A DNA stretch of 64,000 bases from Streptomyces sp. NBC_00234 (lineage in GTDB: Bacteria; Actinomycetota; Actinomycetes; Streptomycetales; Streptomycetaceae). Shown in pieces: positions 9,843-19,070 of the stretch. The notes under the pieces are model-generated. The model was not told the origin of the DNA. It saw nothing but the letters and a program-made list of their open reading frames with translations, and searched no databases. Location of the stretch: the NCBI RefSeq assembly GCF_036195325.1, contig NZ_CP108101.1, positions 2,666,001-2,730,000 on the forward strand, given 5' to 3'. The stretch's first letter is position 1; each line of letters opens with the position of its first letter. Both the position numbers and the translations under genes were made by a program.

Positions 9843-11588
9843 CTATTTGATCTTGTAGTTCTGGCCGAGTACGACGGACACGTCGGCGTTGGCGGCGGGC
9901 TTGCCCTTCTGTACCGAGCTCGTCGGCAGTCCCAGCGTCTTGGCCACCTCGGTGGCCTTCGCCTTGTCCTCGGCCGTCCTGTAGAAGACCGCGGACGACG
10001 TCGCGGGGTCGCCCTTCCCCCCGTCCACGAAGGTGTAGCCGCCGTTGAGCAGCTGCACCCGGGCCCTTTCGGGGGCGTCCGTGTTCCCGGTGGCGTTCTT
10101 GATGCCCACCCGGACGGCCGCGTCCTTCTCCGGAGCCTTGACCGCCCCGCCGAGCACGTCCTTGACCACGCTGTCCGCGGCCTTCTCGGTGAGCGTGCCG
10201 TCGGCCTGGACCGGCAGCAGTGCCGTCTTGTAGCTGCCGACCTTGGCGTGTCCGGCGAGCTTCGCGAGGGACGCTCCGAGGTCCTGCTCGGGCAAGGACG
10301 GGTCGAGGATCTGTCCGAGCGTCTGCACGGTGACCGTCGCGGCCTTCGGGTCCTCCGACAGCTTGCGCAGGACGCCCCGCATGACCTGGCCGAACCGCAG
10401 CAGCTGCTTCGCCTCGGGCTCGTCGGGCCCGCGGTAGGTGGCGTACGCGACGGCCATCTGGCCGCTCAGCGTCTGCGCCTCCCCCTTGTTGACCAGCGGC
10501 GAGGCGCCCTTCTTGGCATCGGGCACATCGGTGTCGGTGTCGACCTCGATGTTGCCGACCAGCTCGACCAGGTTCTCCAGGTACGGAGTGTCGAGCCGCC
10601 AGGTGCCGCTGATGCTCGTGCCCAGGAGGGTGTCGATCGACTCGCTCGTGGCGCTGGACCCGTCGTCGTCGACGGACTTGCCGAGCGTGGTGGTCGAGCC
10701 GTCGTCGTTGGCGACGGCGAGCGAGTTGGGCAGGAGGACGGTGGTGCCCTGTTCGGTCGTGACGTTGTCGACGAGCAGCGCCGTGGAGGTGCCGCCCTTC
10801 TTGGTGTTGTGGAGGTGGACGACGATGACGTCCCGCTGCTGCGGGCCGGCCTGGGTGGCCTCCTGGCCGTCCGATCCGGAGAGACCGGGAATCTTGTCGG
10901 CGCTCCAGAGGTAGCCCACGCCGCCGACCACCACGAGCGCCGCGACGACGATCAGGGCGACGATCCGCTTGCGGCCCCGGCGCCGCGCCTCCTCGCGCCG
11001 CTCGCTGCGGCTCTCGGTGAACTTCAGCCAGTCGATGACGTCTTCGGAGTCCTCGTCGGGCTCCTCGATGAACGAGAACTGCTCGGTGCGGTAGTCGGGA
11101 GCGGCCCGGCGCTGCCCGGGTACGGCGGGCTCCGGGTCGCTCTCGTACGGGCGCTCGGGCTCAGGCGGCGCCACGGCCGGCGCGGCGCCCTGCGGCGGCA
11201 TGCTCCACTGCTGGGTGGCGTCGGCCGCTGCGGGCTGCTGCTGCCTGCCCTGGTCGTAGCCGTAGTCCCCGTAGCCACTGTCGTAGCCGTGCCCCTGGGG
11301 CTGCTGCGAGGGCTGGCCGGGATGGTGCTGCGGCGCGGCCTGCGGCTGCTGGGGAGCGTAGGGGTCGTACTGCTGGGGCTGCTGCGGCGGCTGGGCGTAC
11401 GGGTCGTATCCGTAGCCCTGGTCGCCACCCTGACCCTGCTGGGGCTGCTGGCCCTGCTGGGGCTGCGCGGCGTACGGGTCGTACGGCTGCTGGCCCGGCT
11501 GCTGGTACACCGGCTGCCCGTACTCGTCGTAGCCGATGACCTGAGGCTGCTGGAAGTACGGGTCGTACGGGTTCTGTCGGTCGTTCAC
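9843..11588 (-). CDS. LytR-CpsA-Psr (LCP) family envelope protein with LytR_C domain
   Basis: GTG at 11588 with GGAGAGGGG upstream gives 581 residues. Residues 1-205 are cytoplasmic, Gln/Pro/Tyr/Gly-rich and low complexity; 209-227 are a membrane span after a basic R-R-R-G-R-K-R patch. The extracytoplasmic part has an LCP-like core (from about 245) and a C-terminal LytR_C domain (about 490-581). LCP proteins transfer lipid-linked glycopolymers to peptidoglycan. The usual P-R-D-T motif is not evident in the core, so catalysis is uncertain. I recall an LCP transferase, PdtA, acting on spore-envelope polymer in S. coelicolor from this neighbourhood, but orthology is unproven. Confidence 0.82.
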   Translation of the reverse strand: MNDRQNPYDPYFQQPQVIGYDEYGQPVYQQPGQQPYDPYAAQPQQGQQPQQGQGGDQGYGYDPYAQPPQQPQQYDPYAPQQPQAAPQHHPGQPSQQPQGHGYDSGYGDYGYDQGRQQQPAAADATQQWSMPPQGAAPAVAPPEPERPYESDPEPAVPGQRRAAPDYRTEQFSFIEEPDEDSEDVIDWLKFTESRSERREEARRRGRKRIVALIVVAALVVVGGVGYLWSADKIPGLSGSDGQEATQAGPQQRDVIVVHLHNTKKGGTSTALLVDNVTTEQGTTVLLPNSLAVANDDGSTTTLGKSVDDDGSSATSESIDTLLGTSISGTWRLDTPYLENLVELVGNIEVDTDTDVPDAKKGASPLVNKGEAQTLSGQMAVAYATYRGPDEPEAKQLLRFGQVMRGVLRKLSEDPKAATVTVQTLGQILDPSLPEQDLGASLAKLAGHAKVGSYKTALLPVQADGTLTEKAADSVVKDVLGGAVKAPEKDAAVRVGIKNATGNTDAPERARVQLLNGGYTFVDGGKGDPATSSAVFYRTAEDKAKATEVAKTLGLPTSSVQKGKPAANADVSVVLGQNYKIK

Positions 11589-11607
11589 CGGTGCCCCTCT
11601 CCGTGGC

Positions 11608-12225
11608 TCATTCGCCGCGGTACAGCTGGCGCTTGTCGATGTACCGGACCACTCCGTCCGGCACCAAATACCAGACCGGATCCCCCTGCGCGACTCTCGC
11701 ACGGCAGTCCGTGGACGAGATGGCCAGCGCCGGAACCTCCACGAGGGAGACACCGCCCTCGGGCAGTCCGTCGTCCGTGAGCACGTGCCCCGGGCGGGTC
11801 ACCCCGATGAAGTGGGAGAGCGAGAACAGCTCCTCCGCGTCCCGCCAGGTGAGGATCTGGGACAGCGCGTCCGCGCCGGTGATGAAGAAGAGGTCCGCGT
11901 CACCGTGGATCGCACGCAGGTCCCGCAGCGTATCGATGGTGTACGTCGGTCCGCCACGGTCGATCTCGAGGCGGCTCACGGAGAACTGCGGGTTCGAGGC
12001 GGTGGCGATGACCGTCATCAGATAGCGGTCCTCGGCCGGCGAGACCTGCTTGTGGCTCTTCTGCCACGGCTGCCCGGTCGGGACGAAGATGACCTCGTCG
12101 AGGTGGAACTGGGCGGCCACTTCACTGGCCGCCACCAGGTGTCCATGATGGATCGGGTCAAATGTCCCGCCCATCACGCCGAGTCGGCGTTTGCCGCGGC
12201 CGGTAGGCACTTCCTGCTCTCCCAT
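11608..12225 (-). CDS. nadD: Nicotinate-nucleotide adenylyltransferase
   Basis: Adenylates nicotinate mononucleotide to deamido-NAD in NAD synthesis. The nucleotidyltransferase motif [11 protein letters not shown] near residues 18-28 and the C-terminal [10 protein letters not shown] segment are diagnostic. Start at ATG 12225 (MGEQEVPTG) gives 205 residues; an AGGG lies about 11 nt upstream. It ends 19 bp before the LCP gene start, and nadD, LCP gene and rsfS probably share a transcript. Confidence 0.95.
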   Translation of the reverse strand: MGEQEVPTGRGKRRLGVMGGTFDPIHHGHLVAASEVAAQFHLDEVIFVPTGQPWQKSHKQVSPAEDRYLMTVIATASNPQFSVSRLEIDRGGPTYTIDTLRDLRAIHGDADLFFITGADALSQILTWRDAEELFSLSHFIGVTRPGHVLTDDGLPEGGVSLVEVPALAISSTDCRARVAQGDPVWYLVPDGVVRYIDKRQLYRGE

Positions 12226-12263
12226 GCGTGCAGACCCTACTGGTACGGCCGTACGCCTCTGCC

Positions 12264-12506
12264 TCAGCGGTCGCGGTTGAAGCGGGTGGTGATCCACAGC
12301 AGGAGCAGCAGCGCGACGAACGCACCACCGCCGGTGAGGTACGGGTTGAGGCTTTCGTGGTTACCACCGGACTCGCCGCCTTCGGAGGCGAGAGTGACCA
12401 GCTGGTGCGCGGTGCTCGTGAGGCTCATCTTCGGCGGGACCTTTTCGTCGGGAGTCGGAAGGAAGACGTCGCCGACATCGTATGCGTGCGCCTCGGGCAC
12501 GCTCAC
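12264..12506 (-). CDS. Small membrane protein (80 aa)
   Basis: An 80-residue protein from GTG at 12506 with a polar N-terminal half ([20 protein letters not shown]) and one C-terminal hydrophobic helix, [21 protein letters not shown], ending in positive charge. This suggests an N-out, tail-anchored protein. It begins 6 nt after the stop of the 50-residue membrane-protein gene, so the two are probably co-translated. Function unknown. Confidence 0.7.
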   Translation of the reverse strand: MSVPEAHAYDVGDVFLPTPDEKVPPKMSLTSTAHQLVTLASEGGESGGNHESLNPYLTGGGAFVALLLLLWITTRFNRDR

Positions 12507-12512
12507 GCCGAC

Positions 12513-12665
12513 TCAGTCGTTGTTGTCGTCGTTGCCGTATCCGCGCAACAGGAACCATGCGAGCAGGGCGGCTCCGACGATCGAGACGAGCAGCACGATC
12601 CGAAGCGTGTCACCCATTCCCTGGTCCTCGGACGCGGCAGCGAGCAGTGCGGCGGTGTACGGCAT
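12513..12665 (-). CDS. Very small membrane protein (50 aa)
   Basis: ATG at 12665 with GAGGAG ending 9-10 nt upstream encodes a 50-residue protein beginning MPYTAALLAAASEDQGM, followed by the span LRIVLLVSIVGAALLAWFLL and an acidic/Asn tail RGYGNDDNND. A single membrane helix fills most of it. It lies back to back with the rightward M48 protease gene and directly upstream of another small membrane protein gene. Probably real on the strength of its ribosome binding site and coupling; function unknown. Confidence 0.65.
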   Translation of the reverse strand: MPYTAALLAAASEDQGMGDTLRIVLLVSIVGAALLAWFLLRGYGNDDNND

Positions 12666-12776
12666 TTCGGGCGCTCCTCAAAGTTATCCACAGCCCCCCG
12701 CACACCGTAGCGCCAGCACATACGCTGGGATTTGTCAGGGGGACGAGCGACGTCTCGTACGAACAGGGGGCCTTCC

Positions 12777-13889
12777 ATGACCGACAGCCACGAGAACGTG
12801 CCGAGCAGGCAGCGCAGGCGATTTCCGGGTATTTCCTCCCGGGCGTACGAGCACCCGGCGGACCGCTCGGCCCTGGTGGCACTGCGCAAGCTGACCGGCT
12901 TCGACACCGTCTTCAAGGCGCTCAGCGGGCTTCTTCCCGAGCGCAGTCTGCGACTGCTCTTCCTCTCCGACTCCGTCCGGGTGAGCGACGCCCAGTTCGC
13001 CCACCTCAACGCCATGCTGAGGGACGCCTGTTACATCCTGGACCTGGAGAAGGTCCCTCCGATGTACGTCGCCCAGAACCCGCAGCCGAACGCGATGTGC
13101 ATCGGTCTCGACGAGCCGATCATCGTGGTGACGACGGGCCTGGTCGAGCTGCTGGACGAGGAGGAGATGCGGGCCGTCGTGGGCCACGAGGTGGGTCACG
13201 CGCTCTCCGGCCACTCGGTGTACCGCACGATATTGCTCTTCCTCACCAATCTGGCCGTCAAGGTGGCCTGGATCCCGCTCGGCAATGTCGCGATCATGGC
13301 GATAGTGACGGCGCTGCGCGAGTGGTTCCGCAAGTCGGAGCTGTCCGCGGACCGGGCGGGACTGCTGGTGGGCCAGGACCTCCAGGCGTCGATGCGCGGT
13401 CTGATGAAGATCGCCGGTGGCAACCACCTGCACGAGATGAACGTGGACGCGTTCCTCGCCCAGGCGGACGAGTACGAGAAGGCCGGCGACCTGCGCGACT
13501 CCGTGCTGAAGATCCTCAATGTGCTGCCGCGGACGCATCCGTTCACCGCGGTGCGGGCCGCCGAGCTGAAGAAGTGGTCGGAGACCCGCGACTACCAGCG
13601 GATCATGGACGGCCACTACCCCCGGCGCGACGAGGACAAGGACACCTCGGTGACGGACTCCTTCCGGGAGTCGGCCTCGCACTACGCGGACACCGTGCGC
13701 ACCAGCAAGGACCCGCTGATGAAGCTCGTGGGCGACATCGCCGGCGGTGCGGGCGATCTGGGCGGCAAGCTCCGGGACAGATTCACGGGCGGGGGCAGCG
13801 GCACCGGGTCCACGGACGGCGGGTCTACGGACGGCGGGAGCCGTCGTCCGCAGGACCCGGAGGAGGGTTCTGGGCCGACGGGGAGCTGA
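12777..13889 (+). CDS. M48-family membrane zinc metalloprotease
   Basis: ATG at 12777 with GGGGG 7 nt upstream gives 370 residues. HEVGH at 137-141 binds zinc and the third ligand is E188 in ELSADRAG; both are intact. Hydrophobic segments lie between them (TILLFLTNLAVKVAWIPL and the next), as in HtpX/Ste24-type proteases that degrade misfolded membrane proteins. A Gly/Ser/Thr-rich C-terminal tail is likely disordered. Its last 65 nt overlap the converging gene on the minus strand. Confidence 0.88.
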   Translation: MTDSHENVPSRQRRRFPGISSRAYEHPADRSALVALRKLTGFDTVFKALSGLLPERSLRLLFLSDSVRVSDAQFAHLNAMLRDACYILDLEKVPPMYVAQNPQPNAMCIGLDEPIIVVTTGLVELLDEEEMRAVVGHEVGHALSGHSVYRTILLFLTNLAVKVAWIPLGNVAIMAIVTALREWFRKSELSADRAGLLVGQDLQASMRGLMKIAGGNHLHEMNVDAFLAQADEYEKAGDLRDSVLKILNVLPRTHPFTAVRAAELKKWSETRDYQRIMDGHYPRRDEDKDTSVTDSFRESASHYADTVRTSKDPLMKLVGDIAGGAGDLGGKLRDRFTGGGSGTGSTDGGSTDGGSRRPQDPEEGSGPTGS

Positions 13890-14940
13890 CCGCCAGCGTC
13901 CCGCACAGCGCCACCGTGCGCCGGCCCGTGGCGTACGGGTCGGTGCCGGCCGGTCCCTTGGTGTCCGACCGCTCCCCCGCGAGCAGCGGCACGAGCGCAC
14001 CGGCGGTGTCCGCCGAGCACGTCTGGGGTCCGGCCTGGACCTGGGCGGTCCTGACCTCCAGCCGGTGGAGCCGCAGGTCCTCCCGGTCGAACTGGAAGTG
14101 CAGCTCCCGCCGCACGGTGAACAGCGAGGCACCGTCCGCCTTCTGCGGGCCGGAGACGACCGGGCGCAGCGCGTATGTGAACGTGTGGTCGGACACCACT
14201 TCCAGGGTGTCCGCTCCCGCCTCGGTGTACGCCAGCGTGCCCTGGACCCTGACCTTCGGGTCGGCGAGCTCCACGTCGTCCGGATCGAACCGCACCAGCC
14301 AGCCGGTGGCGGAGTGCTGTCCGTCGTTGGCCGGTGAACTCATGCTCCGGTCGAACTGGGCCGTCTGGTCGGGATCGAGCAGCCGCCCGACCGGCCGGGT
14401 GGACGTTCCGGTGAGCACGTCGGGGTCGAGCGAGGACTCCACCAGGTAGTCCTTGGCCGTGGTCAGGGCAGCCATCACCTGGCTGTCGGAGAAGCTGTGC
14501 GTGCGCCGGACCACGGGCAGGGTGATGCCTTCGGCGCCGGACCGGAATTCCGCTGCCGGGCTCTCCGCGTACAGCGCGGCGGGGGTGCCGCCCGGCACGA
14601 CCCCCTGGGGGGTGAGGGGCACCACGGTCGTCCTGAGCGGCTCGGCCCGCCTGACGGTGGGGGCCGGGTAGGGGTGACGGAAGCCGATGTACACGGCGGT
14701 GGCGAAGGCCAGGGCGATGAGCACGACGAGGGCGATGGCCGCCTTGGAGCCGTTGCGGGCGGCGCGGCCGGGCAGCGAGCGGACCGCGAGGGCGTGGTCG
14801 CCCATCCGTTCCTTCGCGGAGAACTCCTGAAGCCGGGCAGCGCGCACAAACGATTCGTCGAAGACGAGTGAGCGGTACTCGTCCTCGCCACCCGCCGGGT
14901 TCTCGGGTGGGCCTTCTGGCGGTTCTCCACGGCCAGTCAT
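13825..14940 (-). CDS. Single-span membrane protein with N-terminal FDExFVRAA motif (A)
   Basis: ATG 14940 (MTGRGEPPEG) with GGGAG upstream gives 371 residues. An acidic N-terminus holds the motif VFDESFVRAARLQEF at about residues 26-40, then a span AIALVVLIALAFATAVYIGF at about 66-85. The rest (from about 90) is extracytoplasmic and beta-rich (LVRFDPDDVELADPKVRVQG), with two Cys (near QTCSAD and ALCGTL) that could pair. The same cytoplasmic motif recurs in the neighbouring 211-residue protein. I recall that S. coelicolor homologues here have been linked to the Mre spore-wall complex. Enzymatic function unknown. Confidence 0.8.
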   Translation of the reverse strand: MTGRGEPPEGPPENPAGGEDEYRSLVFDESFVRAARLQEFSAKERMGDHALAVRSLPGRAARNGSKAAIALVVLIALAFATAVYIGFRHPYPAPTVRRAEPLRTTVVPLTPQGVVPGGTPAALYAESPAAEFRSGAEGITLPVVRRTHSFSDSQVMAALTTAKDYLVESSLDPDVLTGTSTRPVGRLLDPDQTAQFDRSMSSPANDGQHSATGWLVRFDPDDVELADPKVRVQGTLAYTEAGADTLEVVSDHTFTYALRPVVSGPQKADGASLFTVRRELHFQFDREDLRLHRLEVRTAQVQAGPQTCSADTAGALVPLLAGERSDTKGPAGTDPYATGRRTVALCGTLAVSSPSAQNPPPGPADDGSRRP

Positions 14941-15171
14941 GACTTCTCCCGATCTCCACGCCACCGGCCGGGAGCCGGGAGCGCGACGGTCTGCTTCGGC
15001 CGGAAGGCGTCGGGCAGGTCCTGTCCGGCATCTGCGCGGTCCACGGCCGGACAAGTGAGAAGCCCCCTCCGGAAGAGAAGAGGGGTCACATCTTCAGGGT
15101 AGGTCGATTACCGGGAAGGTAAACGCGGGGGACGCCAGAAGAAGGAGGGCATCCGCAGGGACGGCCCTCCG

Positions 15172-15807
15172 TCAGGGGGTGCGGGGGACGGCGGAGACCG
15201 CCGGCCGTGACCGCTCCGCGGAGCCCGAGGGGTCCGCGCCGGGCTTGTCGACGCCGCTCGTCACCGGCTGCGGGATCTGGTCCTGACGGTTTCCGGCGGC
15301 GCCCCGGTACACGGCGGAGAAGGCCAGGGCGACCATGCCGATGCCCATGAGGAGGGCGAGCAGCCAGGCCACCGGCCGGTGCCACCGCGCCGTGCCGCGG
15401 TAGGGGCGCAGGGCGCCGCCGTGACGCCCGTACGGGCCGCTGTAGTCGTCCTCGTCCCCGTCGAGGTCGTCGGAGTCCCCGAAGGACCGCCTGCGGCCGT
15501 ACAGGCCGTCCGCGCCGTAGCCCTCGTCGTAGAGGTCGTCGTCGAGGGGGCCGCCGCCGGAGCGCGCGCGGGCCGCTTCGGCCTCGGCGCGCGCCTGCGC
15601 TGCGGAGAGCAGTCGCTCCACCGCGGTGGGTTCATGGACCTCTGCGGCCCGTACGAAGTCCTCGTCGAACACCACGGAGGCGAAGTCCTCGTCCGCGCCC
15701 CCGCGGTCGTCGTCGGGCTCCCAGCCGTCCTGGAACGGCCTGCCTCCCACGTCGTCCGGCACGGTTTCAGCGTAGCCGCGCCGGGGCGTTTTGGGCAGAG
15801 AGCGCAC
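15172..15807 (-). CDS. Single-span membrane protein with N-terminal FDExFVRAA motif (B)
   Basis: A 211-residue protein with the cytoplasmic motif VFDEDFVRAAEVHE at about residues 46-59, a long acidic Asp/Gly/Tyr-rich linker, one hydrophobic span near residues 147-168 (VAWLLALLMGIGMVALAFSAV) and a short outer tail. The GTG at 15807 has a weak GGGGCGAG upstream; a second GTG at 15762 is possible but lacks a ribosome binding site. It starts 19 bp after the proA stop. Function unknown, but motif sharing with the adjacent protein suggests a common partner. Confidence 0.7.
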   Translation of the reverse strand: MRSLPKTPRRGYAETVPDDVGGRPFQDGWEPDDDRGGADEDFASVVFDEDFVRAAEVHEPTAVERLLSAAQARAEAEAARARSGGGPLDDDLYDEGYGADGLYGRRRSFGDSDDLDGDEDDYSGPYGRHGGALRPYRGTARWHRPVAWLLALLMGIGMVALAFSAVYRGAAGNRQDQIPQPVTSGVDKPGADPSGSAERSRPAVSAVPRTP

Positions 15808-15826
15808 AAACTCGCCCCACCCGCGG

Positions 15827-17110
15827 CTACCGGATGTGGCCGTCGCCGGTCACGATGTACTTCGTGGACGTCAGCTCCGGAAGCCCCATGGGGCCCCTGG
15901 CGTGCAGCTTCTGCGTGGAGATGCCGATCTCGGCGCCGAACCCGAACTGGCCGCCGTCCGTGAAGCGCGTGGAGGCGTTCACCGCGACCGTCGTGGAATC
16001 GACCAGCTGGGTGAAACGGCGCGCCGCCGCCTGCGACGTGGTCACGATCGCCTCGGTGTGGCCCGAGGACCAGAGCCGGATGTGCGCGACCGCGGCGTCC
16101 AGCGATTCGACGACGGCGGCCGCGATGTCGTACGAGAGGTACTCCGTCTCCCAGTCCTCCGGTGTCGCCTCCACCACGGTGGCCTTCGACCCCTCGGCGT
16201 ACTCCACGACCCGTTCGTCCCCGTGGACCGTCACCCCGGCCTCGGCCAGGGCGTCCAGGGCCCTGGGGAGGAACTCCGCGGCGATGTCCTTGTGGACGAG
16301 CAGGGTCTCGGCGGCGTTGCACACGCTGGGGCGCTGCGCCTTCGAGTTGATCAGGATGCCGACGGCCATGTCGAGGTCGGTCTGCGCGTCCACGTAGACG
16401 TGGCAGTTGCCGGTGCCGGTCTCGATCACGGGCACCGTGGACTCCTCCACGACGGTGCGGATCAGCGAGGCGCCGCCGCGCGGGATCAGTACGTCGACCA
16501 GGCCGCGGGCCCGCATCAGCTCCCGTACCGAATCGCGGCTCTCCCCCGGCACCAGCTGCACCGCGTCGGCAGGGAGCCCGGAGCCTCCGACGGCGTCGCG
16601 CAGCACCCGTACCAGGGCCACGTTCGAGGCGTAGGCGGACGAGGAGCCCCGCAGGAGTACGGCGTTGCCCGACTTCAGGCAGAGGGCCGCGGCGTCCACC
16701 GTCACGTTGGGCCTGGCCTCGTAGATGATCCCGACCACGCCGAGCGGCACCCGGACCTGGCGCAGGTCGATGCCGTTGGGGAGGGTCGACCCGCGCACCA
16801 CTTCGCCGACCGGGTCGGGCAGGGCCGCCACGTCGCGCACATCGGCGGCGATGGCACGGATGCGCTCGGGGGTCAGGGTGAGCCGGTCGACGATCGACTC
16901 GCTGGTGCCGGCCTCGCGGGCCCGGGCGACGTCCTCGGCGTTCGCCGCGACGATCTCGCCGGTACGCACTTCGAGCGCGTCCGCGATCGCCAGCAGCGCG
17001 TCGTCCTTCGCCGCGCGCGGCAGTGGCGCGATGTCGGCGGCGGCTGCGCGTGCCCGGTAGGCGGCCTGGGCGACCGGGGACATGTTGTCGTACGGCGAAA
17101 GCGTGGTCAT
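15827..17110 (-). CDS. proA: Gamma-glutamyl phosphate reductase
   Basis: Second step of proline synthesis, reducing gamma-glutamyl phosphate to the semialdehyde. The 427-residue product shows the aldehyde-dehydrogenase fold with the catalytic Cys in [15 protein letters not shown] and the conserved [20 protein letters not shown] segment. I chose ATG 17110 ([10 protein letters not shown]) over the upstream in-frame start at 17152 because family homology begins here and a TACTCT box ends 6 nt before it, suggesting leaderless translation. proB lies 700 bp upstream with a hypothetical gene between. Confidence 0.96.
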   Translation of the reverse strand: MTTLSPYDNMSPVAQAAYRARAAAADIAPLPRAAKDDALLAIADALEVRTGEIVAANAEDVARAREAGTSESIVDRLTLTPERIRAIAADVRDVAALPDPVGEVVRGSTLPNGIDLRQVRVPLGVVGIIYEARPNVTVDAAALCLKSGNAVLLRGSSSAYASNVALVRVLRDAVGGSGLPADAVQLVPGESRDSVRELMRARGLVDVLIPRGGASLIRTVVEESTVPVIETGTGNCHVYVDAQTDLDMAVGILINSKAQRPSVCNAAETLLVHKDIAAEFLPRALDALAEAGVTVHGDERVVEYAEGSKATVVEATPEDWETEYLSYDIAAAVVESLDAAVAHIRLWSSGHTEAIVTTSQAAARRFTQLVDSTTVAVNASTRFTDGGQFGFGAEIGISTQKLHARGPMGLPELTSTKYIVTGDGHIR

Positions 17111-17116
17111 GCCCGC

Positions 17117-17122
17117 AGAGTA
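17117..17122 (-). promoter_or_regulatory. Candidate -10 box giving a leaderless proA mRNA
   Basis: TACTCT on the minus strand ends 6 nt before the proA ATG and no ribosome binding site lies between. A -35 is not evident. Confidence 0.35.
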
Positions 17123-17195
17123 GTGCGCACGCTGCGGGCATCTCTCACGCATCCCGTGATACGAGACGGCCGTCCCGAAAGGACTGCCGGCCCGC

Positions 17196-17561
17196 TCAGT
17201 ACGGGTGCACCCCGACCGGGGCCGCGGGCGGTGGCCCGTACCCCTCGGCGATGCGCAGGTGGTACGTCTCCCTGTCGATGACCTCCAGGCCGACGATCTC
17301 CCAGGGCGGGAGCTTGGCGCTGGAGCGGTGCTCTCCCCAGAGCCGCAGCGCGACCGCCGCGGCGTCGTGGAGGTCGCGGGCCTCTTCCCAGTAGCGGATC
17401 TCCGCGTGGTCGTTGGCGTAGCGGCTGGTGAGCAGGAACGGGTGGTCGTGCGCCAGCTGTTCGAGGCCGCGTCTGACCTCCTTCAGCGGGATCTCCGTAC
17501 CGGAGACGCTGAGGGTGATGTGCCAGAGCTTCGACTGGGTCCGTTCCTCGCGGGCCGCCAT
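17196..17561 (-). CDS. Hypothetical cytoplasmic protein (121 aa)
   Basis: ATG 17561 ([11 protein letters not shown]) with CAGGA 6 nt upstream gives 121 residues without membrane segments. It has an alternating strand/helix pattern ([16 protein letters not shown], then an [18 protein letters not shown] helix, then AEIRYWEE), compatible with a small alpha-beta fold. It lies between proB and proA on the same strand and appears conserved in Streptomyces. No enzymatic motif is recognisable. Confidence 0.75.
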   Translation of the reverse strand: MAAREERTQSKLWHITLSVSGTEIPLKEVRRGLEQLAHDHPFLLTSRYANDHAEIRYWEEARDLHDAAAVALRLWGEHRSSAKLPPWEIVGLEVIDRETYHLRIAEGYGPPPAAPVGVHPY

Positions 17562-17817
17562 CGGTTCCTGGTCGGTCGCGCGGTCCGTGGTGCGGTCTGC
17601 GGGCAGCCCTGCGCCGAAGTCGGAGCCCGCTCCGACGCTGGTCAGGGCGCGGCTTCCCGTCCCTCGGGGCGGCGCCCCCGGGCGCGCTCGTCTCACCGGC
17701 GGCCTCCTGTGAATGCGTTGCTGTGCTGTACGCCTTGTGTCCCCGCTACAAAGTTGACCAGTCCGAGGGCGGGCGTGGGGCGCTTTTGGTGAAGGTCTCC
17801 GCCGAATGTCCGGACTT

Positions 17818-18966
17818 TCAGCCGATTCGGGGGGTGAGTCCGGGCGCCAGGATGACCAGATCGTCCCTGTGTACGACCTCGCGTTCGTAGGCGGGGCCGA
17901 GCTCCCGTGCCAGGTCGCGGGTGGACCGGCCGAGCAGCTGCGGGATCTCCTTGGCATCGAAGTTGACCAGGCCGCGGGCCACGGCCCGGCCGGAGAGGTC
18001 GCGCAGCTCCACCGGGTCGCCCGCGGTGAACTCCCCCTCGACCGCGGAGATTCCGGCGGGCAGGAGCGAGGTGCGACGGTCCACCACGGCCCGTACGGCG
18101 CCGTCGTCGAGGGTCAGGGCGCCCTGCGGGGTCGACGCGTGGGCGAGCCAGAGCAGCCGGTCCGCGGAGCGTCGTCCGGTCGGTTGGAAGTACGTGCCGG
18201 TGTCCCGGCCCGCGAGGGCGTCGGCGGCCCGGCTCGCGGAGGTCAGGACGACGGGGATTCCGGCCGCGCTGGCGATCCGGGCGGCTTCGACCTTGGTGAC
18301 CATGCCGCCGGTCCCGACGCCCGCCTTCCCGGCGCTGCCGATCGTGACACCTTCCAGGTCCTCGGGCCCGTTGACCTCCGCGACCCGCGAGGCGCCCGGG
18401 GTCCGGGGGTCTCCGTCGTACAGGCCGTCGACGTCGGAGAGGAGGACCAGGAGATCGGCGTGGACGAGGTGGGCGACGAGCGCGGCGAGCCGGTCGTTGT
18501 CGCCGAACCGGATCTCGTCGGTGGCCACGGTGTCGTTCTCGTTGACGACGGGCAGCGCGCCCATGTCGAGGAGCTGGTCGAGCGTGCGGTACGCGTTGCG
18601 GTAGTGGGCGCGTCGGCTGGTGTCGTCGGAGGTGAGGAGCACCTGTCCGACGCGTACGCCGTAGCGCGCGAACGAGGCCGTGTAGCGGGCGACCAGGAGT
18701 CCCTGGCCGACGCTGGCGGCGGCCTGCTGGCGGGCCAGGTCCTTCGGTCTGCGGACCAGTCCGAGCGGGGCGAGTCCGGCGGCGATCGCACCGCTGGAGA
18801 CGAGGACGATCTCCTTCTCCCCGCCGCTCCTGACGTTGGCCAGGACATCGACGAGCGCGTCGACGCGGTCGGCGTCGAGGCCGCCTGCCGCCGTCGTGAG
18901 AGAGGAGGAACCGACCTTGACCACGATCCTGCGGGCGCCGGTCACGCCCGGCCTGGCAGCTGACAC
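17818..18966 (-). CDS. proB: Glutamate 5-kinase with C-terminal PUA domain
   Basis: Phosphorylates glutamate in the first step of proline synthesis. The kinase domain has RIVVKVGSSSLT near the N-terminus, NENDTV and LLSDVDGLY, and GTGGMVTKVEAA. The C-terminal 90 residues are a PUA domain. GTG 18966 (VSAARPGVTG) has GAGGA 5-6 nt before it and is preferred to GTG 18978, which has none. An inverted repeat at 19071-19135 separates it from the wall-polymer gene upstream, so it may have its own promoter. Confidence 0.96.
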   Translation of the reverse strand: MSAARPGVTGARRIVVKVGSSSLTTAAGGLDADRVDALVDVLANVRSGGEKEIVLVSSGAIAAGLAPLGLVRRPKDLARQQAAASVGQGLLVARYTASFARYGVRVGQVLLTSDDTSRRAHYRNAYRTLDQLLDMGALPVVNENDTVATDEIRFGDNDRLAALVAHLVHADLLVLLSDVDGLYDGDPRTPGASRVAEVNGPEDLEGVTIGSAGKAGVGTGGMVTKVEAARIASAAGIPVVLTSASRAADALAGRDTGTYFQPTGRRSADRLLWLAHASTPQGALTLDDGAVRAVVDRRTSLLPAGISAVEGEFTAGDPVELRDLSGRAVARGLVNFDAKEIPQLLGRSTRDLARELGPAYEREVVHRDDLVILAPGLTPRIG

Positions 18967-19070
18967 GTACTTCCTCACTCTGGCTGGCCCGGCGCTTGGC
19001 TGAGGGGCCGTCGCGGGCCTCCGCGGGGCCGGGCTCCCGGGGGCCGTCCCCGAGCAGCACAGTACGCGAG

